This document shows positions 43,197 to 50,756 of a stretch of DNA of 64,000 nucleotides, one piece after another. A program made the position numbers and the translations under genes. The stretch covers positions 46,665-110,664 of the forward strand of contig CAMAVC010000002.1 of NCBI GenBank assembly GCA_945861585.1, read 5' to 3'. Source of the stretch: Planctomicrobium piriforme. Lineage in GTDB: Bacteria > Planctomycetota > Planctomycetia > Pirellulales > UBA1268. The notes beneath the pieces were generated by a model. That model did no database searches. It had not been told where the DNA came from and saw only the letters and a list, made by a program, of their open reading frames with translations. How positions within the stretch are numbered: the stretch's first letter is position 1; each line of letters begins with the position of its first letter.

Positions 43197-44957
43197 ATGA
43201 AGTCGTCTTCCACGTTTCGTGCTGCAGCGCTTGCATTCGCCATCGCGCTTGCAGCAACGAGCGCCCACGCGCAATTCGTCTCGGGGACGATCTTCGGCAC
43301 GGGCCTCGGCTCGAGCCCTGGCGGCCGCGACTCCAACTGGAGCGTCGTCGCCGTGCCAAGTGGCTTCACGCCGCCGAGTAGCCAGACCACGCCCTATGAC
43401 GCCTACGTGCCGACGAACACGGTGAACTCATTCGTCGGCGGCGGCTCTCCGCAGGCCGGGCTCGTCTACCTTGGCGGCACAAACTACTGGATCGCGCCGC
43501 AGACGACGACCTCGTCGCTCGTGGGCGGGCTCTACAACTGGGTCGCCCAGCAAAACTTCTATGTCCCGGTGGCTGGCTTCTATCGGTTCGACTTTCCGGG
43601 GGCGGGTGACAACGAGCTCGAGTTTTATATTGATGGCTCGCTCAACACGACTGATTCCAAACGACCGACGATCACGGGTGGCCAGCAGATCGGTGGCCGG
43701 GCCGGCACGTTCACGGCGATCACCACGTTCACGGGCGGGGCTCAACTCTCCGCTGGCAACCACACCGCCTCGATGGTGCTGTGGGACTACGGCGGAGAAA
43801 CCGGAGCCATCATCGGCTCATCTACCTTCGCCCCGGCCGTGGCCTACTGGGCCCCGGGTTCGGGAGCGGGGGGCAACGGCACGTGGACAAACTCGAATGC
43901 CTACTGGACCACGGACGCCGCCGGGCAGACCACGAAGCAGCCGTGGACCAATGGCGTGGGCGTGGCCTATTTCGGCGGGACCTCCGGCACAGTGTCGGTG
44001 GGCGAGAACGTGAACGTGAGCCAGATCTACTTCACGACCGGGGGCTACGTGGTCCAGGGCGGTGGTGGCGGGCTCATCTACGGCAACGGCGGCACGATCA
44101 CGGCCCAAAGCGGAACGTCCACGATCTCTGCGGCCCAGGAGGCAGGTTCTGGGCTCAAGATCGCTGCTGGCAACGGCACCGTCGTGCTTTCGGGTGTGAC
44201 GGCCCTTGGGTGGGAGAGAACGCTGCTCGTCGACGGCGGCAAGCTCTACATGAACGGCACCGTCAATAGCCCGATCAGCAATGGCGTGGTGTACGTGTCG
44301 AACGGCTTCCTCGGCGGTACCGGCACCATCAACAATCCCGTCGCTGGAAATGGCACGCTCAACCCCGGGCCCACGGGCACTGCGTCGGGCATTCTCACTG
44401 CCCAGCAGCTCAATCCGACAGATGGGCTCGACCTGCAATTCGTGTTCAGCGGCACGGCCCCGACGTACGGGAGTGCGAGTAACAGCGCAAACGACCTCGT
44501 CAGGCTCACGGGCGGCACACCGTTCGCTTCGGCCCTCGACGCCGATAACACGAAAACCCTGTTCCTGAATTTCACGAAGACGGAACTGACCGTCGGCACG
44601 GGGAGCATTACGTCTCTGAAGGGCGGCTTCTTCACCGACACCGCGGCCGACTTCACGTCGTCGCTCTACAACGCCAGGTGGAACAACGGCGGGTTCACTG
44701 TCTACGTGCTTGGCGACGGCCTCGGCACCGACAACTTCATCAACGGCCAGGGCTACTACAACTGGCGAAACCCTGCCATGTTCGGCTGGGATCAGAGCCT
44801 GTTCCTCTCGACCGTTCCGCAGACGGCGAACTTTGGCAGTGGCAACGTGAATGGCCAGGTGATGCTGCTCACGGTCGCCGTGCCCGAGCCGTCGACGTTC
44901 GCGATGCTCAGCGTGGCAGGCGTCGCCTACGCCTGCTGGCGGCGACGACGAGCGTGA
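43197..44957 (+). CDS. PEP-CTERM protein with adhesin/autotransporter-like repeats
   Basis: 586 residues. The signal peptide is ~1-25 (AAALAFAIALAATSAHAQ). Residues ~30-220 look like a beta-sandwich sensing or binding domain (FYVPVAGFYRFDFPGAGDNE, then YIDGSL). Residues ~230-440 are Gly/Asn/Thr-rich strands of the passenger type, including SNGFLGGTGTINNPVAGNG and GTLNPGPTGTASG, as in autotransporter-associated repeats. The C-terminus is a PEP-CTERM signal (VPEPSTFAMLSVAGVAYACW, then RRRRA). It is likely displayed or released at the surface. Its 3' end overlaps the convergent protease gene by 50 nt. Confidence 0.9.
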   Translation: MKSSSTFRAAALAFAIALAATSAHAQFVSGTIFGTGLGSSPGGRDSNWSVVAVPSGFTPPSSQTTPYDAYVPTNTVNSFVGGGSPQAGLVYLGGTNYWIAPQTTTSSLVGGLYNWVAQQNFYVPVAGFYRFDFPGAGDNELEFYIDGSLNTTDSKRPTITGGQQIGGRAGTFTAITTFTGGAQLSAGNHTASMVLWDYGGETGAIIGSSTFAPAVAYWAPGSGAGGNGTWTNSNAYWTTDAAGQTTKQPWTNGVGVAYFGGTSGTVSVGENVNVSQIYFTTGGYVVQGGGGGLIYGNGGTITAQSGTSTISAAQEAGSGLKIAAGNGTVVLSGVTALGWERTLLVDGGKLYMNGTVNSPISNGVVYVSNGFLGGTGTINNPVAGNGTLNPGPTGTASGILTAQQLNPTDGLDLQFVFSGTAPTYGSASNSANDLVRLTGGTPFASALDADNTKTLFLNFTKTELTVGTGSITSLKGGFFTDTAADFTSSLYNARWNNGGFTVYVLGDGLGTDNFINGQGYYNWRNPAMFGWDQSLFLSTVPQTANFGSGNVNGQVMLLTVAVPEPSTFAMLSVAGVAYACWRRRRA

Positions 44958-45852
44958 TGCTGCCGAGCCCGGCGAGCATGAGCGCCCCGGGTTCCGGCAC
45001 CACCTGCACGATCTGCGAGCGGTAGTACGAAAGATCGGCAGAGAAGGTGTTGTTGCCGAACACCGCTGTGCTGCCGGGCTGCCCGCTGAATGCATCGGTC
45101 ACGAGCATGATTCCTGACAGCTCCCACGTGCTGCCGTTCTTGTGGAACATTGCGCCGCCCGAATCGCCTGGGGCGGCCTGGGACTCGTTCGAAAAGCTTC
45201 CCAAATCGTTGAACGTGGTCTGCATCACATAGGCGCTCTTCGGCGTATCGATCGTGTAGGTGATCCAGCCGGCGCCTTCGACGGCGTTCGTGCCCCAGCG
45301 CATCGTTCGCGTCGAGCCCCACAGGTAGCCGGCGGCATTCGCGTTTGACCCGGTCACTGTCCACACCCACGGTGTCGTGCCGGTGTTCACGTTCCACGTC
45401 GTAAATGCCCCGCGATCACGCCCGGCCCCAATCATCGTCACGGCCGAGCCGTTCGCCGGCGTCGACGATGCGATCGTAAGCGCCGGGAGGCCGGGGTCGG
45501 TGGCGAGCTGGTAGAGCACGAGATCGGTGTAAGGGGTTTTTCCGGCTGCACCGTTGTTCGAGAGCGTGATCTCGCTGCCGGGCACGTTTTGATAGGTCGT
45601 GCCGCTGAACGTGGTGGGGCCGGTCCAGACGTGGGTCGCTGTGATCGCCCACCGGTTGCCCAGATACACCGCGCTGCCGTTGGCGACGGTGCCCACGTTG
45701 GCCCAGCCAGGATTGTCGACCGGGGCGGTTGTATTTCCGGCGCCGGTCTCCGTGTCGATGATCACGCCGCGGGCCGGGGTGGCAGCCAGCAAAAATGCCG
45801 CGCACAGGGCCGCGCAGGCCCGTGGGATGCTTCGGGATGTGGTACGGTTCAC
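44908..45852 (-). CDS. PEP-CTERM trypsin-like serine protease
   Basis: 314 residues from GTG 45852, chosen because GGAG lies 8 nt upstream and a proper signal peptide follows (CAALCAAFLLAATPARG); the frame is open to 45999. The chymotrypsin-fold triad is visible: His74 (AITATHVW), Asp110 (YTDLVLYQL) and Ser231 (APGDSGGAMF). The C-terminus has VPEPGALMLAGLGSITLVV and RRRRRLPR, a PEP-CTERM signal. It is probably a secreted protease retained at the cell surface. It might process other surface proteins, which is an inference. Confidence 0.92.
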   Translation of the reverse strand: MNRTTSRSIPRACAALCAAFLLAATPARGVIIDTETGAGNTTAPVDNPGWANVGTVANGSAVYLGNRWAITATHVWTGPTTFSGTTYQNVPGSEITLSNNGAAGKTPYTDLVLYQLATDPGLPALTIASSTPANGSAVTMIGAGRDRGAFTTWNVNTGTTPWVWTVTGSNANAAGYLWGSTRTMRWGTNAVEGAGWITYTIDTPKSAYVMQTTFNDLGSFSNESQAAPGDSGGAMFHKNGSTWELSGIMLVTDAFSGQPGSTAVFGNNTFSADLSYYRSQIVQVVPEPGALMLAGLGSITLVVAASRRRRRLPR

Positions 45853-45958
45853 GAGCGGTTCTCCGGTCCTTTCGATCCGCTGCCTGCCCCGCCGACTATA
45901 GTAGATCGCGGGGCAACGAAATGCCAGGATTCGGCCGGTCTTTCCGGCGGGCCCGCCG

Positions 45959-46924
45959 ATGTTCACAGCCGTCATCCCGCTTTTTGACAAGGCCGCCACG
46001 ATTCAGCGGGCCGTCGATTCGGTCGCGGCGCAGACGTGTGCCCCGGCCGAGATCCTGATCGTGAACGACGGCTCCACCGACGGAGGGGAGGCCATCGCCC
46101 GGCAGCAGGCGAACGTTCGAGTGCGCGTGATCGACCAGCCCAACCGGGGCGTCAGCGCCGCCCGCAACACTGGCCTGCGAGAAGCCGCCCAGCCCTTCGT
46201 CGCGTTTCTCGATGCCGACGACCGCTGGCGGCCGGGGTTTCTCGCCGGCATGCGGCGCCTCATCGAGGCTCGCCCCGGAGCCGCGCTCTATGGGGCCGGC
46301 TTTTTCACGGTCGAAGGCGACTCGATCAAGCGGTATCACGGCATCGGCCGTTCAGCCACTGATTCGCGCCCTGCCGGCGTCGTCGATTTCTTTGCCGAGC
46401 GGCTGCGCGACTTTCCGCTCCACACATCCACCACCGTCGTCGCGAAGGATGCGGCGCTGGCGATCGGAGGGTTTTCGGAGGGCGTGGCGTTTGCCGAGGA
46501 TCATCTGTTTTGGACGAAGCTCGCCTTAGCGGGCCCCGTCGTGATCACGCCCGAGCCGCTCGCTGAATACGACGTCGCGGTGCCGGGGCAGGCGATTGAG
46601 TACTGGCAACGCCGCTATCGCGAACGGTTCGACATCCTCGAGTATCATCGGTTTTTAGCGGCAGAACTCGGCCGCCGGGAGCGGTCGGGCACGGGGCCGG
46701 TGTCGTTCATCCGATTGGCACGTCGAGAACTCCAAACAGCCGTATTGCAGCGGGCGTGGTGGGGAGATTTTGCAGCCGTGCGCCGAATCTGGGATGAACT
46801 CGATCTCGCCAGCTTTGGCCTCGGCCCTGCCGCCGCCGCCAGCGCCTGGGTGAGCCGGCATCCGGCCGTGCAGCCTGCTGCCCGTTCGATGCTCGCCGTC
46901 CTCCGGAGCCTGCGTTACCGATGA
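45959..46924 (+). CDS. Glycosyltransferase family 2 protein
   Basis: A 321-residue GT-A enzyme. The N-terminus FTAVIPLFDKAATIQRAVDS, ILIVNDGSTDGG and the DxD motif in AFLDADDRW (metal and nucleotide-sugar binding) are classical. GVSAARNTGLREA is the usual helix. FAEDHLFWTKLAL contains the ED motif of the catalytic base. The C-terminal ~90 residues are helical and Arg-rich. First of three genes coupled by ATGA overlaps (GT2, methyltransferase, GT4), so they likely build the same glycan. Confidence 0.92.
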   Translation: MFTAVIPLFDKAATIQRAVDSVAAQTCAPAEILIVNDGSTDGGEAIARQQANVRVRVIDQPNRGVSAARNTGLREAAQPFVAFLDADDRWRPGFLAGMRRLIEARPGAALYGAGFFTVEGDSIKRYHGIGRSATDSRPAGVVDFFAERLRDFPLHTSTTVVAKDAALAIGGFSEGVAFAEDHLFWTKLALAGPVVITPEPLAEYDVAVPGQAIEYWQRRYRERFDILEYHRFLAAELGRRERSGTGPVSFIRLARRELQTAVLQRAWWGDFAAVRRIWDELDLASFGLGPAAAASAWVSRHPAVQPAARSMLAVLRSLRYR

Positions 46925-47541
46925 TGTTCCTCCACAAATGCCGGCAGATCTTCCGCACGTGCAAGTGGCAGCGGCAGGTGCGGCAGGCCGTATCCACGCA
47001 GCTCGAACTGCTCGAGAACCCCTCGGTGTTTGCCCTGGGCGGGCTCACCGATGAAGAAGAAGCAGCTGTGGCGAAGCTCGTCGCCGAGGCAGGCCCTGGC
47101 CGGGTCGTAGAGTTTGGCACGCTCTTCGGGCTCACCACGCGGCTCATCGCCGAAGCCGCCCGCCCCGATCAGCAGGTGACCACGATCGACAACTTCTGCT
47201 GGAATCCCTTTGGGCTGCCGGCGTCGCTCCACGAAGCCTTCGCTCGCAAGGTGATGCGCACAGAGCTGGCCAGCGGCCGCGTGGAACTCGTGGTCGCAGC
47301 GAGCGAGGCGTTTCGCACCTCGTTCGCCCGCCCCGCCCCGGCGCTCGTGTTCCTCGATGCCGACCACTCGTATGCGGCCGTCCGCGACGAAATCGTATGG
47401 GCAAAAAGCCTCGGCGTGCCCGTGATCGCCGGCCACGACTACGGCAACCCACGGTTCGGCGTCACCCGCGCCGTGGAAGAAGCCTTTCCCGAAGGCGTCG
47501 CCGTGCACGGCACGGTGTGGGCGTGGGGCGCACGGCGATGA
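46921..47541 (+). CDS. Class I SAM-dependent methyltransferase
   Basis: A 206-residue protein with the pattern of the Methyltransf_24 group. Motif I is VVEFGTLFGLTTRLIAEA (~62-79), the acidic residue after strand 2 lies in VTTIDNFCW, and LVFLDADHSYAAVRDEI (~139-155) is the typical 'DGDHSY' stretch. The expected role is O- or N-methylation of a sugar. It is translationally coupled with the GT2 upstream and GT4 downstream (ATGA on both sides). Confidence 0.85.
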   Translation: MMFLHKCRQIFRTCKWQRQVRQAVSTQLELLENPSVFALGGLTDEEEAAVAKLVAEAGPGRVVEFGTLFGLTTRLIAEAARPDQQVTTIDNFCWNPFGLPASLHEAFARKVMRTELASGRVELVVAASEAFRTSFARPAPALVFLDADHSYAAVRDEIVWAKSLGVPVIAGHDYGNPRFGVTRAVEEAFPEGVAVHGTVWAWGARR

Positions 47542-48602
47542 ACGTCGTCTTTTGTTGGACGGGCGTGACGCCTGCGATGGTCGCCTGCTGGCGGGCGTTT
47601 GCCGCCCGGCCGGGCGTACGGCTCAAGCTTTTGATCGAACTCCCGCGGCGATCCAACACGGCCTTCGACGCGAGCACAGTGCTCGCCGGGCTCGATTGCA
47701 CGCTTCGCTATTCCGACGAGCCACTCGATCGACTGGCGCTCGAACACGAGGTGGCGGCGTTCGCCCCCGACGTGATCGTGGTGCTCGGCTGGCGGAGCCC
47801 GATGTGCCGCGCCGTGGCGGAGAGCCCAGCGCTCGGCATGGTGCCGAAGATTTTTGCGTTCGACATGACGTTTCGCTGGTCGCTCCGCAAGCTGCTTGCG
47901 CCGCTCGTGCTGCGCCGATATTTGAAGAGGTTCAAGGCGGCGCTTGTGACGGGCGCACGATCTGCCTCCTACGCGAGATTTCTCGGGTTCCCTGCCTCGG
48001 CCGTCGAGACCGGGCTCATCGGCCTCGACACAGCCGCGTATCAGGCCGCCCGCCTGGCTCGGCCCGAGGCCGAGCGGTATCCGCGGCAGTTTCTCTCCGT
48101 GGGCCGGTATGCCCCCGAGAAGCGGCTCGATCTGCTGATGGCGGCCTACGCGAGGTATCGCAGCCGCGTGGCCGACCCGTGGGGGCTCACTTGCGCCGGC
48201 ATGGGGCCCGAGAAGAGCCGGCTCGCCGGCCAGCCCGGCGTCACCGACCTCGGCTTCGTGCAGCCCGATGAGCTGCCCGGCCTCTTCGCCCGGCATAGCT
48301 GCTTTGTGATCGCGAGCGACTACGACCCGTGGCCGCTCGTGATCGCCGAGGCCCTCGCGTCAGGCATGCCGGTGATCTGCACCGACGCCTGCGGCAGCCA
48401 CGTGGAGCTCGTGCAGCCCCGCAGCAACGGCATCGTCTGCCCCACGGGCAGCGTCGCAAGCCTCGCCCAGGCCATGGAGCAGATCCACGCCCACGCCGCC
48501 GACCTCCCCGCCATGGGCGCCTGCGGCATCGCCGCCGCCGCGCCCTATTCCGCCGAAGCCTGGGCCACCCGCTTCACGGCCCTCTGCGAGCGGGTCTTGT
48601 GA
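47538..48602 (+). CDS. Glycosyltransferase family 4 protein
   Basis: A 354-residue GT-B enzyme. The N-terminal half starts MNVVFCWTGVTPAMVACW with PDVIVVLGWRSPMCRA. The donor half has FLSVGRYAPEKRLDLLMAAYARY and GPEKSRLAGQPGVTDLGFVQ. VIASDYDPWPLVIAEALASG is the E-x7-E-like region (here DPWPLVIAE), followed by DACGSHVELV. ATG 47538 overlaps the methyltransferase stop. It is the last gene of the three-gene operon. Donor and acceptor are unknown. Confidence 0.9.
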   Translation: MNVVFCWTGVTPAMVACWRAFAARPGVRLKLLIELPRRSNTAFDASTVLAGLDCTLRYSDEPLDRLALEHEVAAFAPDVIVVLGWRSPMCRAVAESPALGMVPKIFAFDMTFRWSLRKLLAPLVLRRYLKRFKAALVTGARSASYARFLGFPASAVETGLIGLDTAAYQAARLARPEAERYPRQFLSVGRYAPEKRLDLLMAAYARYRSRVADPWGLTCAGMGPEKSRLAGQPGVTDLGFVQPDELPGLFARHSCFVIASDYDPWPLVIAEALASGMPVICTDACGSHVELVQPRSNGIVCPTGSVASLAQAMEQIHAHAADLPAMGACGIAAAAPYSAEAWATRFTALCERVL

Positions 48603-48660
48603 GAACAGCCCTGGGCCTGTCCTCCAGCCTCGCTGCCGCAACCGAAACGCTTGTGGCAAA

Positions 48661-48680
48661 GAGTGTACATATATACACTC
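48661..48680. promoter_or_regulatory. Palindromic operator candidate for the toxin/antitoxin pair
   Basis: Perfect 7-bp arms GAGTGTA and TACACTC surround the AT-rich centre CATATA, 38 nt upstream of the toxin ATG. A TTGTGG box at 48651-48656 could be a -35 element, so the dyad would cover the -10 region. Autoregulation through such an operator is usual for toxin-antitoxin operons. Confidence 0.65.
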
Positions 48681-48718
48681 ATTGCCGCAAGCCGTGGGTT
48701 TCGATCGCAAGCGTGGCC

Positions 48719-49003
48719 ATGGATATTCGCTTTTATTTCGACGCGGACTCCGAACTTCCCCACATCTACAATCATGGTGTGCATGAAGACGAGGTAGAAT
48801 CCGTACTCCGGCATCCGCTTGAGGATCGTCCCGGGCGCGATGGTTCACGAGTGGCCATCGGGCAAAGTGCGGCTGGTCGGTACATTCGCGTGATTTACGT
48901 CCCGGACGAGCGAGACGAAGGATTGTTTGTCATTACGGCGTACCCAGTCACGGGAAATGCCTTACGAGCGTTTCGGCGTCGACGAAGGAAAAAAAGATCA
49001 TGA
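48719..49003 (+). CDS. BrnT/DUF4258-like toxin candidate
   Basis: A 94-residue basic protein. FYFDADSELPHIYNHGVHEDEV matches the N-terminal pattern of BrnT/DUF4258 small RelE-fold proteins (HI-x-x-HGV-x-x-x-E-V). RYIRVIYVPD and LFVITAYPV are the central strands, followed by an Arg/Lys-rich end (RAFRRRRRKKRS). The family includes ribonuclease toxins, but activity here is unproven. Its TGA overlaps the ATG of the next gene, in toxin-then-antitoxin order as in brnTA. It has a palindromic operator candidate upstream. Confidence 0.72.
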   Translation: MDIRFYFDADSELPHIYNHGVHEDEVESVLRHPLEDRPGRDGSRVAIGQSAAGRYIRVIYVPDERDEGLFVITAYPVTGNALRAFRRRRRKKRS

Positions 49004-49203
49004 ACGACAGAAGGTTTCCACCAGGCTGGACAGCGGAACGCGTTCAGAAGTTGGTCAAAACCTACGACTCGCTGTCGGAAGAGCAGTGGATTGCCGAGGA
49101 CGAGGCTGCTCAAGAGGCAACGAGCGATCAGGCAACAGTGACGGTGCCGCTCGATCTGTTGCCGGAAATTCGCCGCCTATTGGCAGGCTATAAATCCGCT
49201 TGA
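49000..49203 (+). CDS. Antitoxin candidate
   Basis: A 67-residue acidic protein, ATGA-coupled to the toxin-like gene. The N-terminal part is helical (WTAERVQKLVKTYDSLSEEQW) with an acidic stretch (IAEDEAAQEA). The C-terminal VTVPLDLLPEIRRLLAGY looks like a short strand plus helix, as in antitoxins that bind DNA or toxin. The length and order fit a toxin-antitoxin module. The last 16 nt overlap the convergent glycosyltransferase gene. Confidence 0.68.
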   Translation: MNDRRFPPGWTAERVQKLVKTYDSLSEEQWIAEDEAAQEATSDQATVTVPLDLLPEIRRLLAGYKSA

Positions 49204-50333
49204 GCTTGAACGCTGGCATACAGTTCAGCCATCGCCTGCCCCACGCTTGCCCATTGATACTTGGCCTCGACGAGCGCGCGGCCCCGCGCGCCCATTGCCG
49301 CCCGCTCGGCATCGCTGAGCCGCATGGCGGCAGCGAGGGCCGCTGCGATCGCGTGGGCGTTCACATCCACCCACCAGCCGCACGAGCCATCGATCTCCTG
49401 CCAGGGTGTGCCCTTGGTCGTGATCACAGGCACGCCCGCGGCGAGCGCCTCGGCGACCACGATGCCGAAGTTTTCGCTGCGTGAGGGGAGCACGAAGAGA
49501 TTCGCGTTGGCGATCGCCCGATCCTTCTCCGCCCCGTAGAGCGGCCCGGCAAACTGCACGTTCCCGAGCCCGAGCCCCTGCGCCTGGCGTTCGAGCCCGG
49601 CCCGCGTGCCTTGCTCGTCGGGGCCGGCGATCACGAGTTCCCAGCGGGCGTCCGGCCCGAGTGCCCGCATCGCGATCGGCCAGGCTTCGAGCAGGAGATC
49701 GAGCCCTTTGAGCGGGTGCAGCCGGCCGAGGAAGAGCGCGGTGCGCGTTCGCTCCGCGGGGTTTGCGGTTTCTCGCAAGGCGGGCAGATCGACGCCGATC
49801 GGGATCACCTCGATCCGGGGGCCGCCGCCCACATACTGCTCGATCCAGTCGCGCTCGGCCTCGCTCGTCGCATGGATCACATCGGCTTGGCGGAGGTAGC
49901 GCTGGTCGAAGCAGCCGGCCAGCCGCTTCTTCCACGCCGAGTGGGCCAGCCGTACGGGATCGAGGCAGCCATGGGGCGACATCACGAGCGGCTTCCCCGC
50001 CGCGATCGCCGCCTGGCAGCCCCACCACACCGGGAACGTCCAGTTGGAATGGACGTGCACGACGTCGGCCCGCGCGGCAAGTGCCGCCAGCCTGCGGAGC
50101 ATATTCCGCGAAAAATAGATCGCCCGTGGGGCACTCGGCTCATGCCGCACGATCCGCACTCCCGCAGCCTCAGCCTCCCGAGCCGCGCTCGCGAGCGGAT
50201 CGTCCCGCCCGGCCACGGTGGCGATCGTCACATCATGCCCGAGCCGGCAGGCCTCCCGAGCCATTCGCGCCACGGCGTCTGCCAGCCCGCCGCCCGCCGC
50301 CGGGAGCCCGGCCACAACGTGAAGAATCCTCAT
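49188..50333 (-). CDS. Glycosyltransferase family 4 protein
   Basis: A 381-residue GT-B enzyme. MRILHVVAGLPAAGGGLADAV is the typical acceptor-domain start with a glycine turn, and DVVHVHSNWTFPVWW and VMSPHGCLDP follow. The donor domain has ALFLGRLHPLKGLDLLLEAW and ends with LPSRSENFGIVVAEALAAG, a clear E-x7-E motif. The specific sugar is unknown. ATG 50333 overlaps the stop of the upstream small gene (ATGA). Confidence 0.92.
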   Translation of the reverse strand: MRILHVVAGLPAAGGGLADAVARMAREACRLGHDVTIATVAGRDDPLASAAREAEAAGVRIVRHEPSAPRAIYFSRNMLRRLAALAARADVVHVHSNWTFPVWWGCQAAIAAGKPLVMSPHGCLDPVRLAHSAWKKRLAGCFDQRYLRQADVIHATSEAERDWIEQYVGGGPRIEVIPIGVDLPALRETANPAERTRTALFLGRLHPLKGLDLLLEAWPIAMRALGPDARWELVIAGPDEQGTRAGLERQAQGLGLGNVQFAGPLYGAEKDRAIANANLFVLPSRSENFGIVVAEALAAGVPVITTKGTPWQEIDGSCGWWVDVNAHAIAAALAAAMRLSDAERAAMGARGRALVEAKYQWASVGQAMAELYASVQAQADL

Positions 50334-50587
50334 TCACGCGACTCAGCGAGCCGCCGGACTGCGAACACCTCGTCTGCGGCAAGCGGCTCGACGGCAGAAA
50401 CTGGAACCGCGACGACGGCGATCGACTCGCCGAGCGCGTTGAAGACCTCGAGCACGCAGCCCGATTCGCCTCCCGCTGGATGAGGCACCAAGTCAACGAC
50501 GTAGGCAACATCTCCGGCGCACAGGTGATGCTCCGTAATGTCGCGGGTGAGTGCAACTCGCTGAAATTGAGCGACCACCGTGTTCAC
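50330..50587 (-). CDS. Small DUF4926-like protein
   Basis: 85 residues from the GTG at 50587, chosen because AGGGAG lies 5 nt upstream and because this family starts close to the VALTRD strand; the frame is open to 50674. The sequence QRVALTRDITEHHLCAGDVA, then CVLEVFNALGESIAVVAVPV resembles DUF4926, small beta-barrel-like proteins often found near toxin genes. The function is unknown. It is coupled to the downstream glycosyltransferase by ATGA, perhaps by chance. The 169 nt upstream (50588-50756) show nothing clear. Confidence 0.65.
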   Translation of the reverse strand: MNTVVAQFQRVALTRDITEHHLCAGDVAYVVDLVPHPAGGESGCVLEVFNALGESIAVVAVPVSAVEPLAADEVFAVRRLAESRE

Positions 50588-50756
50588 CGCTCCCTTCGTG
50601 GCTTCATGGACACCTTTCAGCCACCAGAAAACGCCGTAATGATTACTTGCATCTTCTTGCGACACAGCTAGCAATGCAAGTTCCCGTATCTATTTTTTAA
50701 GAACCGCATGCGGCGGTGCCGTCGTGAACGGTCTCCGTCATGAATAACCCGTCAGA

